From CAZSNH01 sp052388455 (lineage in GTDB: Bacteria; Pseudomonadota; Alphaproteobacteria; Rhizobiales; Hyphomicrobiaceae): 16,069 nucleotides of DNA. Every line of letters starts with the position of its first letter. Position 1 is the first letter of the stretch. The stretch is taken from positions 1-16,069 of the forward strand of contig JBQTIA010000053.1 of the NCBI GenBank assembly GCA_052388455.1. The letters are read 5' to 3'. Under the pieces are notes generated by a model. The model was not told where the DNA came from. It saw nothing but the letters and a program-made list of their open reading frames with translations, and ran no database searches. Shown here piece after piece: positions 7,958-16,012 of this stretch. The position numbers were made by a program, and so were the translations under genes.

Positions 7958-8362
7958 TTAAGCCTGCTCCAACTCCGTCAGCGTCCCGAGAAAATCCTTG
8001 GGATGCAAGAATAGTACAGGCTTGCCGTGGGCGCCGATCTTGGGATTGCCGTCACCGAGCACGCGGGCGCCTTGGGATTTCAACTGATCGCGGGCCTTCA
8101 GGATGTCGTCCACTTCATAGCAGACGTGATGGATACCGCCGTCCGGATTCTTTTCCAGGAACTTGGCGATCGGCGAGTTGTCCCCGAGCGGCTCCAGAAA
8201 TTCGATCTTGGTGTTCGGCAGCGTGACGAACACCACCGTCACGCCATGGTCGGGCTCGGCCTGCGGCTCGGAAATGACGGCGCCGAGCGCGTTGCGATAG
8301 GTGGCCACGGCCTTGCCCAGGTCCTTGACCGCGATGGCGACGTGATTAAGACGTCCGATCAT
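7958..8362 (-). CDS. mce: Methylmalonyl-CoA epimerase
   Basis: Interconverts the (S) and (R) forms of methylmalonyl-CoA, linking propionyl-CoA carboxylation to methylmalonyl-CoA mutase and succinyl-CoA. It is cytoplasmic and belongs to the glyoxalase/VOC metalloenzyme fold, with 134 residues, the usual length. Two repeated VOC modules are visible. The first begins with LNHVAIAVKDL (H7) and contains TKIEFLEPL (E54). The second begins with GIHHVCYEVDD (H78/H79) and ends with a LHPKDFLGTLTELEQ segment (E130). H7, one of H78/H79 and E130 are likely metal ligands by analogy with the Propionibacterium enzyme. The ATG at 8362 has GAGGA about 4 nt upstream. A longer frame to 8452 runs through the upstream palindrome and was rejected. 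The gene stands between two palindromic elements and is probably cotranscribed with rnj. Confidence 0.94.
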   Translation of the reverse strand: MIGRLNHVAIAVKDLGKAVATYRNALGAVISEPQAEPDHGVTVVFVTLPNTKIEFLEPLGDNSPIAKFLEKNPDGGIHHVCYEVDDILKARDQLKSQGARVLGDGNPKIGAHGKPVLFLHPKDFLGTLTELEQA

Positions 8363-8371
8363 ATGTTCCTC

Positions 8372-8465
8372 GTGAGATCGTGAGGTGGTGAGTTCGTGAG
8401 GTGATGACCGGCTGCGTTGTCGTGCCAGAATACGACCTGACGACCTCACCATCTCACGATCTCAC
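8372..8465. repeat. Palindromic intergenic element A (between rnj and mce)
   Basis: A 94-bp inverted repeat. The 21-nt arms 8372-8392 and 8445-8465 match at 20 of 21 positions, and the one difference can pair as G-U. Pairing continues inward over 8393-8402 and 8435-8444 with 8 of 10 matches, leaving a loop of 32 nt. The outer 13 bp, GTGAGATCGTGAG, are identical to those of the element at 7864-7956. It starts 4 nt after the rnj stop codon and directly abuts the Shine-Dalgarno of mce (8371-8367). There is no U-tract. If transcribed, it would fold into a long hairpin between the two genes. Confidence 0.87.
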
Positions 8466-8469
8466 CTCT

Positions 8470-10182
8470 TCACTTGGCATCCACCACGCTGATCAGCACC
8501 TTGGCAATAGGCTTCTTGCCCCAGAAGTCGGCGATGGCGGAGCGGATGGTCCGGCGGACGGCCTCGGCCACCATCTCGGTATCCTTGCGGCGGGCGACCG
8601 GGATGCTGCGCAGCGTGCCCTCCACCGCGTCGAAGACGATTTCGTCCATGGGGTTGCCCTCGTCGTCCTCCGAGGGAACGCCGTCGAGCACGATCTGCGG
8701 CGCACCGAGCACCTCGCCACGGCGGTTCATGACGATGGCCGCGACTACGATGCCGACGTGAGCCAGCTTGCGCCGCTCGCGGACCGGTCCTTCCTCGCTC
8801 GGGATGATGAGGCGGCCGTCGCGGAACAGGCGGCCGACGGGCGCGTCGTCGACGATCTTCGCCGCCCCCGGGGCCAGACGCACGATTTCGCCGTTGGCGG
8901 CGATCAGCACGGACTTAGCGCCAGACGCCTCCGCGAGCTTGGCGTGCTCCTTCAGGTGGCGCGCCTCGCCATGCATGGGAATCGCGATCGCGGGGCGCAT
9001 CCAGCCGTACATCTGGCGCAGCTCCTCGCGGCGCGGGTGGCCGGTGACGTGCACCAGCGCGTCCTGATCGGTCAGGATGTCGCAGCCCATGCGCACCAGG
9101 TTGTTCTGGATGTACCCGACCGCCTTTTCGTTGCCGGGAATGGTGCGCGACGAAAAGATCACGAGATCGCCCTTGGCGAGGCTCACATCCGGGTGCTCGT
9201 TTTCCGCGATGCGCGCCAGCGCCGCACGCGGCTCTCCCTGGCTGCCCGTGACGAGACACACCACGTCGCTGCGCGCCAGATAGGAAAATTCCTGCTGCGT
9301 CGTGTAGCGGAAGGACTTCGACAGGTAGCCCGTGTCGATGGCGACGTTGATCACCCGCTCCAGCGCCCGGCCGGCGACGACCAGCCGCCGCCCGGCCACT
9401 TCCGCCGCCTCGGCGACCGCCTTGATGCGCGCGACGTTGGAGGCGAACGTGGTGATGGCGACGCGATTTGGGGCGGCCTTGATGATCTCCGCCAGCGACT
9501 TGGCCACCGCCGTCTCCGAGGGCGAGCGCCCTTCGCGCATGGCGTTCGTCGAATCGCAAATGAGCGCCAGCACCCCCTCCTCGCCGAGCGCCGCATAGCG
9601 GCCTTCGTCGGGTGCCTTGCCGATGTAGGGCGTCGCATCGAGCTTCCAGTCGGCCGTGTGGAAGACCGTGCCGAGCGGCGTGCGGATGGCGAGCCCGCTG
9701 GTCTCGGGGATCGAATGCGCCATGCTGACGAGTTCGACGTCGAACGGACCGGCCTTGAAGCGACCGTCGAGTGGCACCTCGACGATCGGCAGCTTGAGGG
9801 CGTTGCCTCCGAATTCCGCCCGCTTGGCCTTCAGCATTCCGGCCGTGAAGGGCGAGGCGTAGATCGGACAGCCGAGCCGCGGCCACAGGTCGACCACCGC
9901 GCCGATGTGGTCCTCGTGGGCGTGGGTGATGACGAGCCCCGCGAGCGTGCGCCTCTCGCTCTCGATGAAGCGGAGATCCGGCATGATGACGTCGATGCCC
10001 GGATCGTCCTCGCCCTCGGGAAAGGTGATGCCGAGATCGACCATCAGCCACTGGCGGGCGTCGGCCGGCCCAAGACCGTAGAGATAGGCGTTCATACCGA
10101 TCTCGCCGAGCCCGCCGAGGGCCAGAAAGACCAGTTCCTCGCTCGCCGGGCGGCTCTTGGGCTTCGGGTTCTTGTCCGCCAT
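8470..10182 (-). CDS. rnj: Ribonuclease J
   Basis: Metallo-beta-lactamase/beta-CASP ribonuclease of 570 residues, acting in the cytoplasm. In other Alphaproteobacteria RNase J acts as a 5'-exonuclease in rRNA maturation and mRNA turnover. The family start LGGLGEIGMNAYLY is at 22-35. The metal-binding motif HAHEDH is at 87-92, AHSIPE with H156, and TADWK with D178. The beta-CASP domain contains ITTFASNVARI and VTGSQGEPRAAL (311-322). It is followed by HVTGHPRRE (378-386) and PMHGE (402-406). The C-terminal domain ends with KKPIAKVLISVVDAK. All expected catalytic residues are present. The ATG at 10182 is chosen because the conserved region starts about 20 residues later. The frame is open far upstream but has no family similarity there. 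The gene follows birA after 50 nt. Confidence 0.96.
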   Translation of the reverse strand: MADKNPKPKSRPASEELVFLALGGLGEIGMNAYLYGLGPADARQWLMVDLGITFPEGEDDPGIDVIMPDLRFIESERRTLAGLVITHAHEDHIGAVVDLWPRLGCPIYASPFTAGMLKAKRAEFGGNALKLPIVEVPLDGRFKAGPFDVELVSMAHSIPETSGLAIRTPLGTVFHTADWKLDATPYIGKAPDEGRYAALGEEGVLALICDSTNAMREGRSPSETAVAKSLAEIIKAAPNRVAITTFASNVARIKAVAEAAEVAGRRLVVAGRALERVINVAIDTGYLSKSFRYTTQQEFSYLARSDVVCLVTGSQGEPRAALARIAENEHPDVSLAKGDLVIFSSRTIPGNEKAVGYIQNNLVRMGCDILTDQDALVHVTGHPRREELRQMYGWMRPAIAIPMHGEARHLKEHAKLAEASGAKSVLIAANGEIVRLAPGAAKIVDDAPVGRLFRDGRLIIPSEEGPVRERRKLAHVGIVVAAIVMNRRGEVLGAPQIVLDGVPSEDDEGNPMDEIVFDAVEGTLRSIPVARRKDTEMVAEAVRRTIRSAIADFWGKKPIAKVLISVVDAK

Positions 10183-10211
10183 ACGATCCGATTGTTTCCG
10201 TAACCTGCCGC

Positions 10212-10232
10212 GCCCCGAGTTCGGAGCGGGGC
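10212..10232 (-). other. GC-rich hairpin directly after the birA stop codon
   Basis: GCCCCG and CGGGGC (10212-10217 and 10227-10232) can pair as a 6-bp stem with a 9-nt loop, beginning right after the birA stop. The sequence after it on the minus strand lacks a T-run, so an intrinsic terminator is not supported. It may protect or separate the birA and rnj messages, or have no function. The birA-rnj gap of 50 nt holds nothing else recognisable. Confidence 0.35.
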
Positions 10233-10997
10233 TCAGGGCGCGAGCGTCACGTCGCCGTAAGTATATCGTCGCAATCGGCCCGCCTCGTCGGCGACCAGCA
10301 GCGCCCCGTCCTCGTCGAGACCGGCGAACCGCCCGAAAACGCGCTGGCCCCCGATGTGCACGGAACACGCTTCGCCGATCGGACCCGCCCGCTCGAGCCA
10401 CGCCGAACGGATAGCTTCGAATCCCACCCCTTCTTGCCAGCGCAAGAGCCAGCCCGCAACCTCCCTGGCCACCGCCGCCAGTATTTTGTCCCGGGCCGGA
10501 GGACTTCCGTGCCGCCTGAGATGCGTCGCTGGCAGCGCCGTGCCCTCGGGGTGGCTGACGAGATTGAGCCCGATGCCGATCACCGCCTTGAGTCCGCCCG
10601 GACCGCTGGTGCTCTCGACCAGGATGCCGCCGGCCTTGTGCCCGTCGATGAGGATGTCGTTCGGCCACTTGAGGCGGGGCACTGGCCCGGTGATCAGACC
10701 TCCGTCCGCGCGGATGGCGTCGATCACCGCGACGCCGGCGACCAGCGCCAGCTGATAGGCGCACGCCACCGTGGCGGGGGGAAGCGTCAGCAGGAGGCTC
10801 GCGAGCAGGTTACCGGTGTCGGACTGCCAGGGCCGCCCCGAGCGCCCGCGCCCGGCCGTCTGCCGGTCGGCGACGATCCACAGCGGCCCCGTTTCGCCGG
10901 CCATGGCCCGGCGCATGGCCTCGGCGTTGGTGGAATCGATCTCGTCCAGCCGGACGGTGCGCGGCAGGCCGGCCGGATGTGACGACGCCCCGCCCAC
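10233..10997 (-). CDS. birA: Biotin--[acetyl-CoA-carboxylase] ligase (monofunctional)
   Basis: Attaches biotin through biotinyl-AMP to the lysine of biotin carboxyl carrier domains; cytoplasmic, 254 residues. The catalytic domain shows DSTNAEA (21-27), the adenylate-binding loop GRGRSGRPW (49-57), KWPNDI (110-115), KAGGILVE (121-128) and IGLN (142-145). The small C-terminal domain spans about 208-254. The N-terminal helix-turn-helix domain of the E. coli repressor-ligase is absent, so this form should not bind DNA. The start is GTG at 10997, 10 nt after the nuoN stop, with a weak GGCAG before it. No ATG is available nearby. The short gap suggests cotranscription with the nuo genes. Likely substrates include propionyl-CoA carboxylase, which feeds the epimerase downstream (inference). 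Confidence 0.94.
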   Translation of the reverse strand: MGGASSHPAGLPRTVRLDEIDSTNAEAMRRAMAGETGPLWIVADRQTAGRGRSGRPWQSDTGNLLASLLLTLPPATVACAYQLALVAGVAVIDAIRADGGLITGPVPRLKWPNDILIDGHKAGGILVESTSGPGGLKAVIGIGLNLVSHPEGTALPATHLRRHGSPPARDKILAAVAREVAGWLLRWQEGVGFEAIRSAWLERAGPIGEACSVHIGGQRVFGRFAGLDEDGALLVADEAGRLRRYTYGDVTLAP

Positions 10998-11007
10998 CTG
11001 CCGGCGC

Positions 11008-12456
11008 TCAGCGCTGGAGCGCGCCGGCCGCGGACGCCGCCGCCTCGACCAGCGGGCTCGGCATCAGCAGATAGCCGACGACGAACAGCCCGGCGCCGAT
11101 CATCACGGCGCGCTGATAGAAATCCGCCGGGCGGAATTTCTCCTTCGGTTCGTCGAAGAACATGACCTTGACGATGCGGAGATAGTAGAACAGCGCCACG
11201 ACGCTCGTCAGCACGCCGATGATGGCCAGCGGATAGAGGCCGGCCTTCACGGCGGCCGAGAACACCCACAACTTGGCGACGAACCCGGCCAGCGGCGGCA
11301 CGCCCGCCAGCGAAAAGAGCAGCACCGCGAACACCGCCGCCAGCGCCAGATTGTTTTCCGCGAGGCCGGCCAGCGACGCGATGTCCTCGACGACCTCGTC
11401 TTTTTTTCGCATGGCGAGGATGCAGGCGAACGTGCCGAGCGTCATCACCAGATAGATCGCGAGATAGACGAGCACGCTCTCGACGCCTTCGCGGCTGCCC
11501 GCCGCCAAGCCGACAAGCGCGAAGCCGACGTGGCCGATCGACGAATAGGCCATCAGACGCTTGATGTTCGTCTGCCCGATGGCGCCCAGCGCCCCGACCA
11601 GCATCGAGGCGACGGCGAGAACAACAACGATCTGCTGCCATTGGGCCTCAAGACCGGGGAACCCGCTGGTCAGCACGCGCGTCAGCAGGGCGAAGGCGGC
11701 GATCTTGGGGGCCGCGGCGAAGAAGGCGGTCACCGGCGTCGGCGATCCCTCGTAGACGTCCGGCACCCACATGTGGAACGGGACCGCCGAGACCTTGAAG
11801 GCGAGGCCGACCAGGAGGAACACGAGCCCGATCATCAGACCGATGCTGTCCGGTCCGGCCCCCTTGGCCGCCGCCGCCGCGATGCCCGAAAACGTGGTGG
11901 TGCCGCTGAAACCGTAGATCAGCGAGGCGCCGTAGAGCAGCATTCCCGACGACAGCGCCCCGAGCACGAAGTATTTGAGGCCGGCCTCGCTCGAGCGCAC
12001 CTGATCGCGGCGGATGGCGGCGAGCACATACAGCGAAAGGCTCTGCAGTTCGAGGCCGAGGTAGAGCGCGATGAGATCGCCGGCCGAGACCATCATCATC
12101 ATGCCGACGGTGGCGAGCAGGATGAGGACCGGGATCTCGTATTTTAGCAGCTTGGCCTGCCGGAAATAGTCGAGCGAAAGCAGAATGGCCCCCGCCGATC
12201 CGGCGAGCACAAGCAGCTTGACGAACCGCGCGAAGCCGTCGGCGATGAAGGCTCCCTCGAACAGCGCCGGGCGGTCGACGGGCAGACCGACGAGCGCGAC
12301 GGCGGCGCCGGCGAGTATGAGCAGCGACAGCCAGTTGGCCGTCGCGCCGGCCTTCTCGTCGTCGGCGGAGAACGCGCCGAGCATCAGCATGGCCATCGCG
12401 CCGAGCGCGACGATGATCTCGGGAAGGGCGGTCGCGTAGGCGGTTGCCTCGGTCAC
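11008..12456 (-). CDS. nuoN: NADH-quinone oxidoreductase subunit N
   Basis: Antiporter-like membrane subunit of respiratory complex I and part of its proton-pumping arm; 482 residues, the usual length. It is hydrophobic throughout, with about 14 helices. Visible family landmarks are LYLGLELQSLSLYVL (131-145, E136), FKVSAVPFHMWVPDVYEGSP (220-239, K221 and H228), AAPKIAAF (K251), IKRLMAYSSIGHVGFALVGL (298-317) and FVAKLW (K395). These charged residues within the membrane are the likely proton path. The start is GTG at 12456, overlapping the nuoM stop by 4 nt (GTGA). GGGGAG lies about 7 nt upstream, indicating translational coupling. A frame extending to 12699 lies inside nuoM and lacks conserved sequence. 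It is followed closely by birA. Confidence 0.96.
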   Translation of the reverse strand: MTEATAYATALPEIIVALGAMAMLMLGAFSADDEKAGATANWLSLLILAGAAVALVGLPVDRPALFEGAFIADGFARFVKLLVLAGSAGAILLSLDYFRQAKLLKYEIPVLILLATVGMMMMVSAGDLIALYLGLELQSLSLYVLAAIRRDQVRSSEAGLKYFVLGALSSGMLLYGASLIYGFSGTTTFSGIAAAAAKGAGPDSIGLMIGLVFLLVGLAFKVSAVPFHMWVPDVYEGSPTPVTAFFAAAPKIAAFALLTRVLTSGFPGLEAQWQQIVVVLAVASMLVGALGAIGQTNIKRLMAYSSIGHVGFALVGLAAGSREGVESVLVYLAIYLVMTLGTFACILAMRKKDEVVEDIASLAGLAENNLALAAVFAVLLFSLAGVPPLAGFVAKLWVFSAAVKAGLYPLAIIGVLTSVVALFYYLRIVKVMFFDEPKEKFRPADFYQRAVMIGAGLFVVGYLLMPSPLVEAAASAAGALQR

Positions 12457-13970
12457 GGCATCGCTCCCCTCTCGATCGTCACCTCTGCCGCGCGCTCGGC
12501 GACCGCGGCCTCGAAACCGGAGACCAGCTTGGCGACGGAGGCCGCCGTTACGTCCAGCAGCGGCGCCGGATAGACGCCGAACAGAATGATCAGGACGACC
12601 AGCGGCGCCAGGATGCCGATCTCGCGCGGCGAGAGATCCTTGAGGCTCTTCAGCGCCGGTTTTTCCATGGCCCCGAAAATCACGCGCCGGTAGAGCCACA
12701 GCGCATAGGCCGCCGAAAGGATGACACCCGTCGTCGCGAAGAAGGCCACCCAGGTGTTGGCGCGGAAGGCGCCGAGCAGCGTCAGGAACTCGCCGACGAA
12801 GCCCGAGGTGCCGGGCAGGCCGACGTTGGCCATGGTGAAGACCATGAAGAACGCCGCGTAGATCGGCATCCGCTCGACGAGCCCTCCGTAAGCCGCGATC
12901 TCGCGCGTGTGCATGCGGTCATAGACGACGCCGACCGAAAGGAAGAGGGCCGCCGACACGAGGCCGTGCGAGAGCATCTGGAAGATGGCGCCATCGAGCC
13001 CCTGTGTCGTGAAGGTGAAAATGCCCATCGTAACGAAGCCCATGTGCGCAACCGACGAATAGGCGATGAGCTTTTTGAGATCCTTCTGCGCCAGCGCGAC
13101 CAGAGACGTGTAGATGATGGCGATCACCGACAGAGCGAACACCAGCGGCGCCAGCTCCTGGCTCGCAAGCGGGAACATCGGCAGCGAGAAGCGCAGGAAG
13201 CCGTAACCGCCCATCTTCAGGAGGATCGCCGCAAGGATGACAGAGCCCGCGGTCGGCGCCTCTACGTGGGCGTCGGGCAGCCAGGTGTGAACCGGCCACA
13301 TCGGCATCTTGACCGCGAACGACGCGAAGAACGCCAGCCACAGCCACCACTGCATGTCGGCCGGGAACCTGGTCGTCATCAGCGTCGGGATATCGGTGGT
13401 GCCGGCGTGCCAGTACATGGCCATCATGGCAACCAGCATCAGCACCGATCCGAGGAAGGTGTAGAGGAAGAATTTGAAGCTGGCGTACACCCGCCGCTCG
13501 CCGCCCCACACCCCGATGATGAGAAACATCGGAATGAGGCCGCCCTCGAAGAAGACGTAGAACAGGAACAGGTCCAGCGCGCAGAAGACGCCGATCATCA
13601 GCGCTTCGAGCACCAGGAAGGCGATCATGTACTCCTTCACCCGCGTCTCGATCGACTCCCAGCTCGCGAGGATGGCGAGCGGCATGGTGAAGGTCGTCAG
13701 GATGACGAACAGCATCGAAATGCCGTCGACGCCCATCTTGTACTTGAAGGGGCCGAGCCACTGCCTCTCTTCGACGAACTGGAAGGCGGAGCTCGATCGG
13801 TCGAAGTTCCACCACACCAGCAGCGACACCGCGAAGGTGACCAGCGTGGTCCACAGCGCCACGTAGCGGGCGTTGGAGCTGGCATCCTTGGGCAGAAAAG
13901 CGATGAAGGCCGCGCCGAACAGCGGCGCCAGCACGAGGATCGAGAGGATCGGCGAAGTGGCGATGTTCAT
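12453..13970 (-). CDS. nuoM: NADH-quinone oxidoreductase subunit M
   Basis: Antiporter-like proton-pumping subunit of complex I in the cytoplasmic membrane; 505 residues, the usual length. Family landmarks are VDGISMLFVILTTF (81-94), FYVFFEGGLIPMFLIIG (137-153, E142, equivalent to E144 of E. coli NuoM), FAVKMPMWPVHTWLPDAHVE (218-237, K221 and H227), ILLKMGGYGFLRF (K252) and KKLIAYSSVAHMGFVTMGIF. All key membrane-embedded charges are present. The start ATG at 13970 overlaps the nuoL stop by 4 nt (ATGA), and its stop overlaps the nuoN start in the same way, so the three subunits are translationally coupled. Identification is near certain. Confidence 0.97.
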   Translation of the reverse strand: MNIATSPILSILVLAPLFGAAFIAFLPKDASSNARYVALWTTLVTFAVSLLVWWNFDRSSSAFQFVEERQWLGPFKYKMGVDGISMLFVILTTFTMPLAILASWESIETRVKEYMIAFLVLEALMIGVFCALDLFLFYVFFEGGLIPMFLIIGVWGGERRVYASFKFFLYTFLGSVLMLVAMMAMYWHAGTTDIPTLMTTRFPADMQWWLWLAFFASFAVKMPMWPVHTWLPDAHVEAPTAGSVILAAILLKMGGYGFLRFSLPMFPLASQELAPLVFALSVIAIIYTSLVALAQKDLKKLIAYSSVAHMGFVTMGIFTFTTQGLDGAIFQMLSHGLVSAALFLSVGVVYDRMHTREIAAYGGLVERMPIYAAFFMVFTMANVGLPGTSGFVGEFLTLLGAFRANTWVAFFATTGVILSAAYALWLYRRVIFGAMEKPALKSLKDLSPREIGILAPLVVLIILFGVYPAPLLDVTAASVAKLVSGFEAAVAERAAEVTIERGAMP

Positions 13971-15934
13971 TTCAGCACCCCGCCCGTGAACACGCCGCCC
14001 GTGTACATGAACCAGCTGACCAGCATCGCGACGCCGATCAGCATGGCGAAGGCGTAGTGATAGACGTAGCCGGTCTGCAGCTTCACCACGCGGCGGGTGG
14101 TTGCGGCGACGGCCTCGGCGGTGCCGTCGATGGTGCCGTCGATGATCGCCTTGTCGCCGCCTTGCCAGAAGAGCTGCCCGAACCAGAGGGCCGGCCGCAC
14201 GAACAGAAGATCATACAGCTCGTCGAAGTACCACTTGTTGAGCAGGAACAGGTAGAGCGGGCGGAAGCGCTTCGCCGTCGCCTCGGGCAGCCACGGCGAA
14301 TGGATGTAGAAGAGATACGACAGAGCGAAGCCGGCCAGCATGGCGAGCGTCGGCGCCCACGCGACCAGCTCGGGCACCTCGTGCATGGCGTGGCGGACGT
14401 GATTGTCCGGCCCCTCGACCAGCGCCTTGCCCCAGAACGCCTCGTAGCCGTGCCCGATGAAGAACGACGAGAATACGACGCCGGCCAGAACGGCGCCGAC
14501 GGCGAGCACGCCGAGTGGCACAAGCATCACCGGCGGACTCTCGTGCGCGTGCGCATAAGTCTCCGGCTCGGCCCGCGTCGATCCATGGAAGGTCATGAAC
14601 ATCAGCCGCCAGGAGTAGAACGACGTCATCAGCGCGGCGGCGACGAGCAGCCAGAAGGCATAGTTGCCGGGCGTGTGGCCGGCATAAGCCGCCTCCACGA
14701 TGGCATCCTTGGAATGGAACCCCGCGAAGCCGGCGAGGTGCGGGATGCCGACGCCGGTGAGCGCCAGCGTGCCGATCAGCATCATCACCCAGGTGATCGG
14801 GATCTTGGACCTGAGCCCGCCCATGTTGCGCATGTCCTGCTCGTGGTGCATGGCGTGGATCACCGAGCCCGCCCCGAGGAACAGCAGCGCTTTGAAAAAG
14901 GCGTGCGTGAAGAGGTGGAAAATGCCGGCCGAATAGGCGCCGACGCCGAGCGCCGCGAACATGTAGCCGAGCTGCGAGCAGGTCGAGTAGGCGATGACGC
15001 GCTTGATGTCGTTCTGGACGAGGCCGACGGTCGCCGCGAAAAAGGCGGTCAAGGCACCGACGAACGTCACCACCTGCAGGGCGGTGGGTGAGAGCTCGAA
15101 CAGCGGCGAGAGCCGCGCCACCATGAAGACGCCCGCCGTCACCATCGTGGCGGCGTGGATGAGGGCCGAAACCGGGGTCGGGCCTTCCATCGCGTCCGGC
15201 AGCCAAGTGTGCAGCAGGAACTGCGCGCTCTTGCCCATGGCGCCCATGAACAGCAGCAGGCAGAGCAGCGTCAGGATGTCGACCTGATAGCCGAGGAACG
15301 CCATTGTCTTTCCGGCCTCGGCGGGTGCGGCGGCGAAGATCGCGTCGAGGGAGAGCGTCTTGAACACGGCAAAGATGCCGAAGATGCCGAGCGCAAATCC
15401 GAAATCGCCGACCCGGTTGACGATGAACGCCTTGATGGCCGCGGCGTTCGCCTCCGGCTTCTTGTACCAGAAGCCGATCAGCAGATAGCTCGCGAGGCCG
15501 ACGCCCTCCCAGCCGAAGAACATCTGCAGCAGGTTGTCGCTGGTGACGAGCGCCAGCATGGCGAAGGTGAACAGCGAAAGATACGAGAAGAAGCGCGGCC
15601 GGCTGTCGTCCTCGTGCATGTAGCCGATGGAGTAGAGGTGCACGAGCGAGGACACCGTCGTCACGACGACGAGCATGACCACCGTCAGCGTGTCGATTTT
15701 CAGTGCCCAGCCGGCGTCCAGCTCTCCGGACGCGATCCACTGCATGATGCGCACCGGCGGCACCGCCTCGTGCAGGATGCCGACGCGGTAGAACACGATC
15801 CACGACAGGACGGCTGCGGCCATCAGCAGGCCGGTCGTTATGATCTCGGAAGCCCGCGCCCCGATCGCACGGCCGAACAGTCCCGCGATGAGCGCGCCGA
15901 GCAGCGGCAGGAAGACGATGAGTTTGTAGATCAT
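13967..15934 (-). CDS. nuoL: NADH-quinone oxidoreductase subunit L
   Basis: Largest antiporter-like subunit at the distal end of the complex I membrane arm, 655 residues. It carries the long C-terminal lateral helix region typical of NuoL. Landmarks are IDTLTVVMLVVVTTVSSLVH (80-99), FFGWEGVGLASYLLIGFWY (139-157, E143), NRVGDFGFALG (173-183), MGAMGKSAQFLLHTWLPDAM (230-249, K235 and H242), EGPTPVSALIHAATMVTAGV (250-269) and DIKRVIAYSTCSQLGYM. The C-terminal part from about 560 contains the NKWYFDELYD segment common in NuoL and then the final membrane anchor. The start is ATG at 15934 with only a weak ribosome-binding sequence. The upstream 103 nt or more contain an inverted repeat rather than the close nuoK junction usual in this operon. 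Confidence 0.97.
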   Translation of the reverse strand: MIYKLIVFLPLLGALIAGLFGRAIGARASEIITTGLLMAAAVLSWIVFYRVGILHEAVPPVRIMQWIASGELDAGWALKIDTLTVVMLVVVTTVSSLVHLYSIGYMHEDDSRPRFFSYLSLFTFAMLALVTSDNLLQMFFGWEGVGLASYLLIGFWYKKPEANAAAIKAFIVNRVGDFGFALGIFGIFAVFKTLSLDAIFAAAPAEAGKTMAFLGYQVDILTLLCLLLFMGAMGKSAQFLLHTWLPDAMEGPTPVSALIHAATMVTAGVFMVARLSPLFELSPTALQVVTFVGALTAFFAATVGLVQNDIKRVIAYSTCSQLGYMFAALGVGAYSAGIFHLFTHAFFKALLFLGAGSVIHAMHHEQDMRNMGGLRSKIPITWVMMLIGTLALTGVGIPHLAGFAGFHSKDAIVEAAYAGHTPGNYAFWLLVAAALMTSFYSWRLMFMTFHGSTRAEPETYAHAHESPPVMLVPLGVLAVGAVLAGVVFSSFFIGHGYEAFWGKALVEGPDNHVRHAMHEVPELVAWAPTLAMLAGFALSYLFYIHSPWLPEATAKRFRPLYLFLLNKWYFDELYDLLFVRPALWFGQLFWQGGDKAIIDGTIDGTAEAVAATTRRVVKLQTGYVYHYAFAMLIGVAMLVSWFMYTGGVFTGGVLK

Positions 15935-15955
15935 GGTTTAGGGGCCGTAGTCGTG

Positions 15956-16012
15956 GGTTGTGTGGAACCAGGCGCAGAGCCGCAGATACCATGAGACCCA
16001 ACCACACCAACC
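15956..16012. repeat. Imperfect inverted repeat in the nuoL leader
   Basis: GGTTGTGTGG (15956-15965) pairs with CCACACCAACC (16002-16012) as a 10-bp stem with one bulged base and a loop of about 36 nt. It lies in the 5' leader of nuoL, within 15935-16069, where no protein end can be recognised with confidence. There is no U-tract. It does not share the GTGAGATCGTGAG ends of the two elements around mce. It could be a separate extragenic repeat or a chance structure. Confidence 0.4.

Noticed and set aside
7864..8465. The two palindromes around mce as intrinsic terminators
   Set aside because: Neither is followed by a run of T on the coding strand, and each ends right at the next gene's ribosome-binding site.
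10183..10764. N-terminal extension of RNase J up to 10764
   Set aside because: The frame is open but lies over birA in another phase, and has Arg-rich sequence with no family similarity. The ATG at 10182 gives the normal length.
8401..14057. Long plus-strand open frames at 8401-10203, 10771-12147 and 12444-14057
   Set aside because: They lie opposite rnj, nuoN and nuoM. Those genes are unmistakable, and the plus-strand products show no domain and the same antisense composition. The frames at 3034-4566, 6105-7472 and 15155-15994 were rejected for the same reason.
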